Part shown: piece by piece, positions 63,608-64,000 of the stretch
Layout of the letters: the number at the start of each line of letters is the position of its first letter
Position numbering within the stretch: position 1 is the stretch's first letter
Assembly: GCA_963662395.1 (NCBI GenBank)
Contig: OY759511.1
Location: 2,108,001 to 2,172,000, forward strand
Source: JAPOXR01 sp963662395
GTDB taxonomy: Bacteria > Pseudomonadota > Alphaproteobacteria > Rhodobacterales > Rhodobacteraceae
DNA length: 64,000 nucleotides
Direction: 5' to 3'
Program-made: the position numbers and the translations under genes
Notes under the pieces: model-generated
Database searches by the model: none
Seen by the model: only the letters and a program-made list of their open reading frames with translations
What the model was told of the DNA's origin: nothing

Positions 63608-64000
63608 TCAACTGGCGGCGAAGGCGCCGTGCAGGCGTTCCAGCGCCAGTTCCAGCACTGGCCGTGGAGTTGCCAGGTTGAAACGGCAATATCCGGCGCC
63701 GCCGGCACCAAATGTCCGACCGCGATTCACGGCAATTCGTGCCCGTTTCTCGATCCGGTCGCTGACCTCCTGTTCAGCCATCCCGGTCCCCGAGAAGTCG
63801 ACCCATGCCAGGTAGGTCGCATCGAGCTTCATGGAACTGGCACCGTCAATCCCGTCAATCACTTCATCGAACAGCAGGCTGTTGTGGTGGATGTATTCCA
63901 TTGCCTGGTCCACCCAGTCGGCCCCTTCCGGCGAATAGACTGCCTCGGCCAGGAACAGCCCGAAACTGTTTGGCGACATGCCAAGTCCGGCCATGCGGCC
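63608..64000 (-). CDS. PatB/MalY-type PLP aminotransferase (cystathionine beta-lyase-like), C-terminal part
   Basis: The reverse frame is open from the right edge down to a stop at 63608, about 130 residues. It matches the C-terminal domain of class I/II PLP enzymes of the PatB/MalY type: MSPNSFGLFLAEAVYSPEGA, DATYLAWVDFSGTG, RARIAVNRGRTFGAGGAG and YCRFNLATP. The final Arg of RFNLATP would bind the substrate carboxylate. These enzymes often act as C-S lyases in methionine or D-amino-acid metabolism. The active-site Lys lies outside the window, so specificity cannot be judged. Confidence 0.85.
   Translation of the reverse strand, partial: GRMAGLGMSPNSFGLFLAEAVYSPEGADWVDQAMEYIHHNSLLFDEVIDGIDGASSMKLDATYLAWVDFSGTGMAEQEVSDRIEKRARIAVNRGRTFGAGGAGYCRFNLATPRPVLELALERLHGAFAAS

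Overview
The window is about 64 kb of GC-rich DNA that reads as the chromosome of an alphaproteobacterium. The evidence is the combination of petABC, lysA next to a TIGR02302-type membrane protein and the LptM-type lipoprotein, an ispE/ispB convergent pair, DUF465 and DUF2007 small proteins, phaA-phaB, ETF-ubiquinone oxidoreductase and a PhnDCE-type transporter. Genes are densely packed, with many 1-4 bp stop/start overlaps. I cannot name a genus. Two decayed accessory islands and several frameshifted genes suggest recent gene flow and erosion.

Layout. 1-429: start of chorismate synthase (runs off the left edge). 499-5344: a divergent cluster with a MocE-like Rieske ferredoxin and MocD-like di-iron oxygenase on the minus strand, and an IolC-DUF2090 fusion kinase and an AGAT-type amidinotransferase on the plus strand; it points to inositol, inosamine or rhizopine-like chemistry. 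5366-7450: an exonuclease-CBS-DUF294 fusion. 7695-13406: accessory island 1, with a duplicated and truncated Xre/MbcA antitoxin, an orphan BrnA, a glycine-rich protein coupled to an Xre-RES toxin-antitoxin pair, a frameshifted RhuM-Fic gene with the tail of an hsdS gene, and an ISAs1-like transposase relic.

13585-21683: GDP-fucose synthesis (gmd, fcl), iolB, the cytochrome bc1 operon petABC, mtaB and dapF. Then come a 46-bp perfect palindrome and tRNA-Lys(TTT). 22378-28409: a five-gene catabolic cluster (CocE-type hydrolase, Rieske oxygenase, PfkB kinase, a second IolB-like protein, class II aldolase). 28716-32030: fdhD-mobA-mobB-moeA for molybdenum cofactor and formate dehydrogenase maturation, with no molybdoenzyme in view. 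32009-37454: a membrane protein, greA and phosphonate-type ABC transport genes. 37660-54381: housekeeping genes (ETF-QO, TPR protein, ispE, ispB, trmN6, phaAB, tlpA, argH, lptM, lysA, TIGR02302, zinc-ribbon protein, plsC).

54569-62440: accessory island 2, with an IS1634-like fragment, a Tn5/IS4-like transposase relic fused to a DUF4338 (DruA-like) region, an intact four-gene run (AlbA_2/Schlafen-type regulator, dual-OB protein, two different DUF488 proteins) and a decayed AAA ATPase. 62497-64000: accA and the C-terminal part of a PatB/MalY-type aminotransferase.

The best candidates for undescribed biology are the DUF488/dual-OB operon (57902-61049) and the glycine-rich/Xre/RES cassette (8716-10606). 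The two parallel inositol-like catabolic modules also deserve attention.
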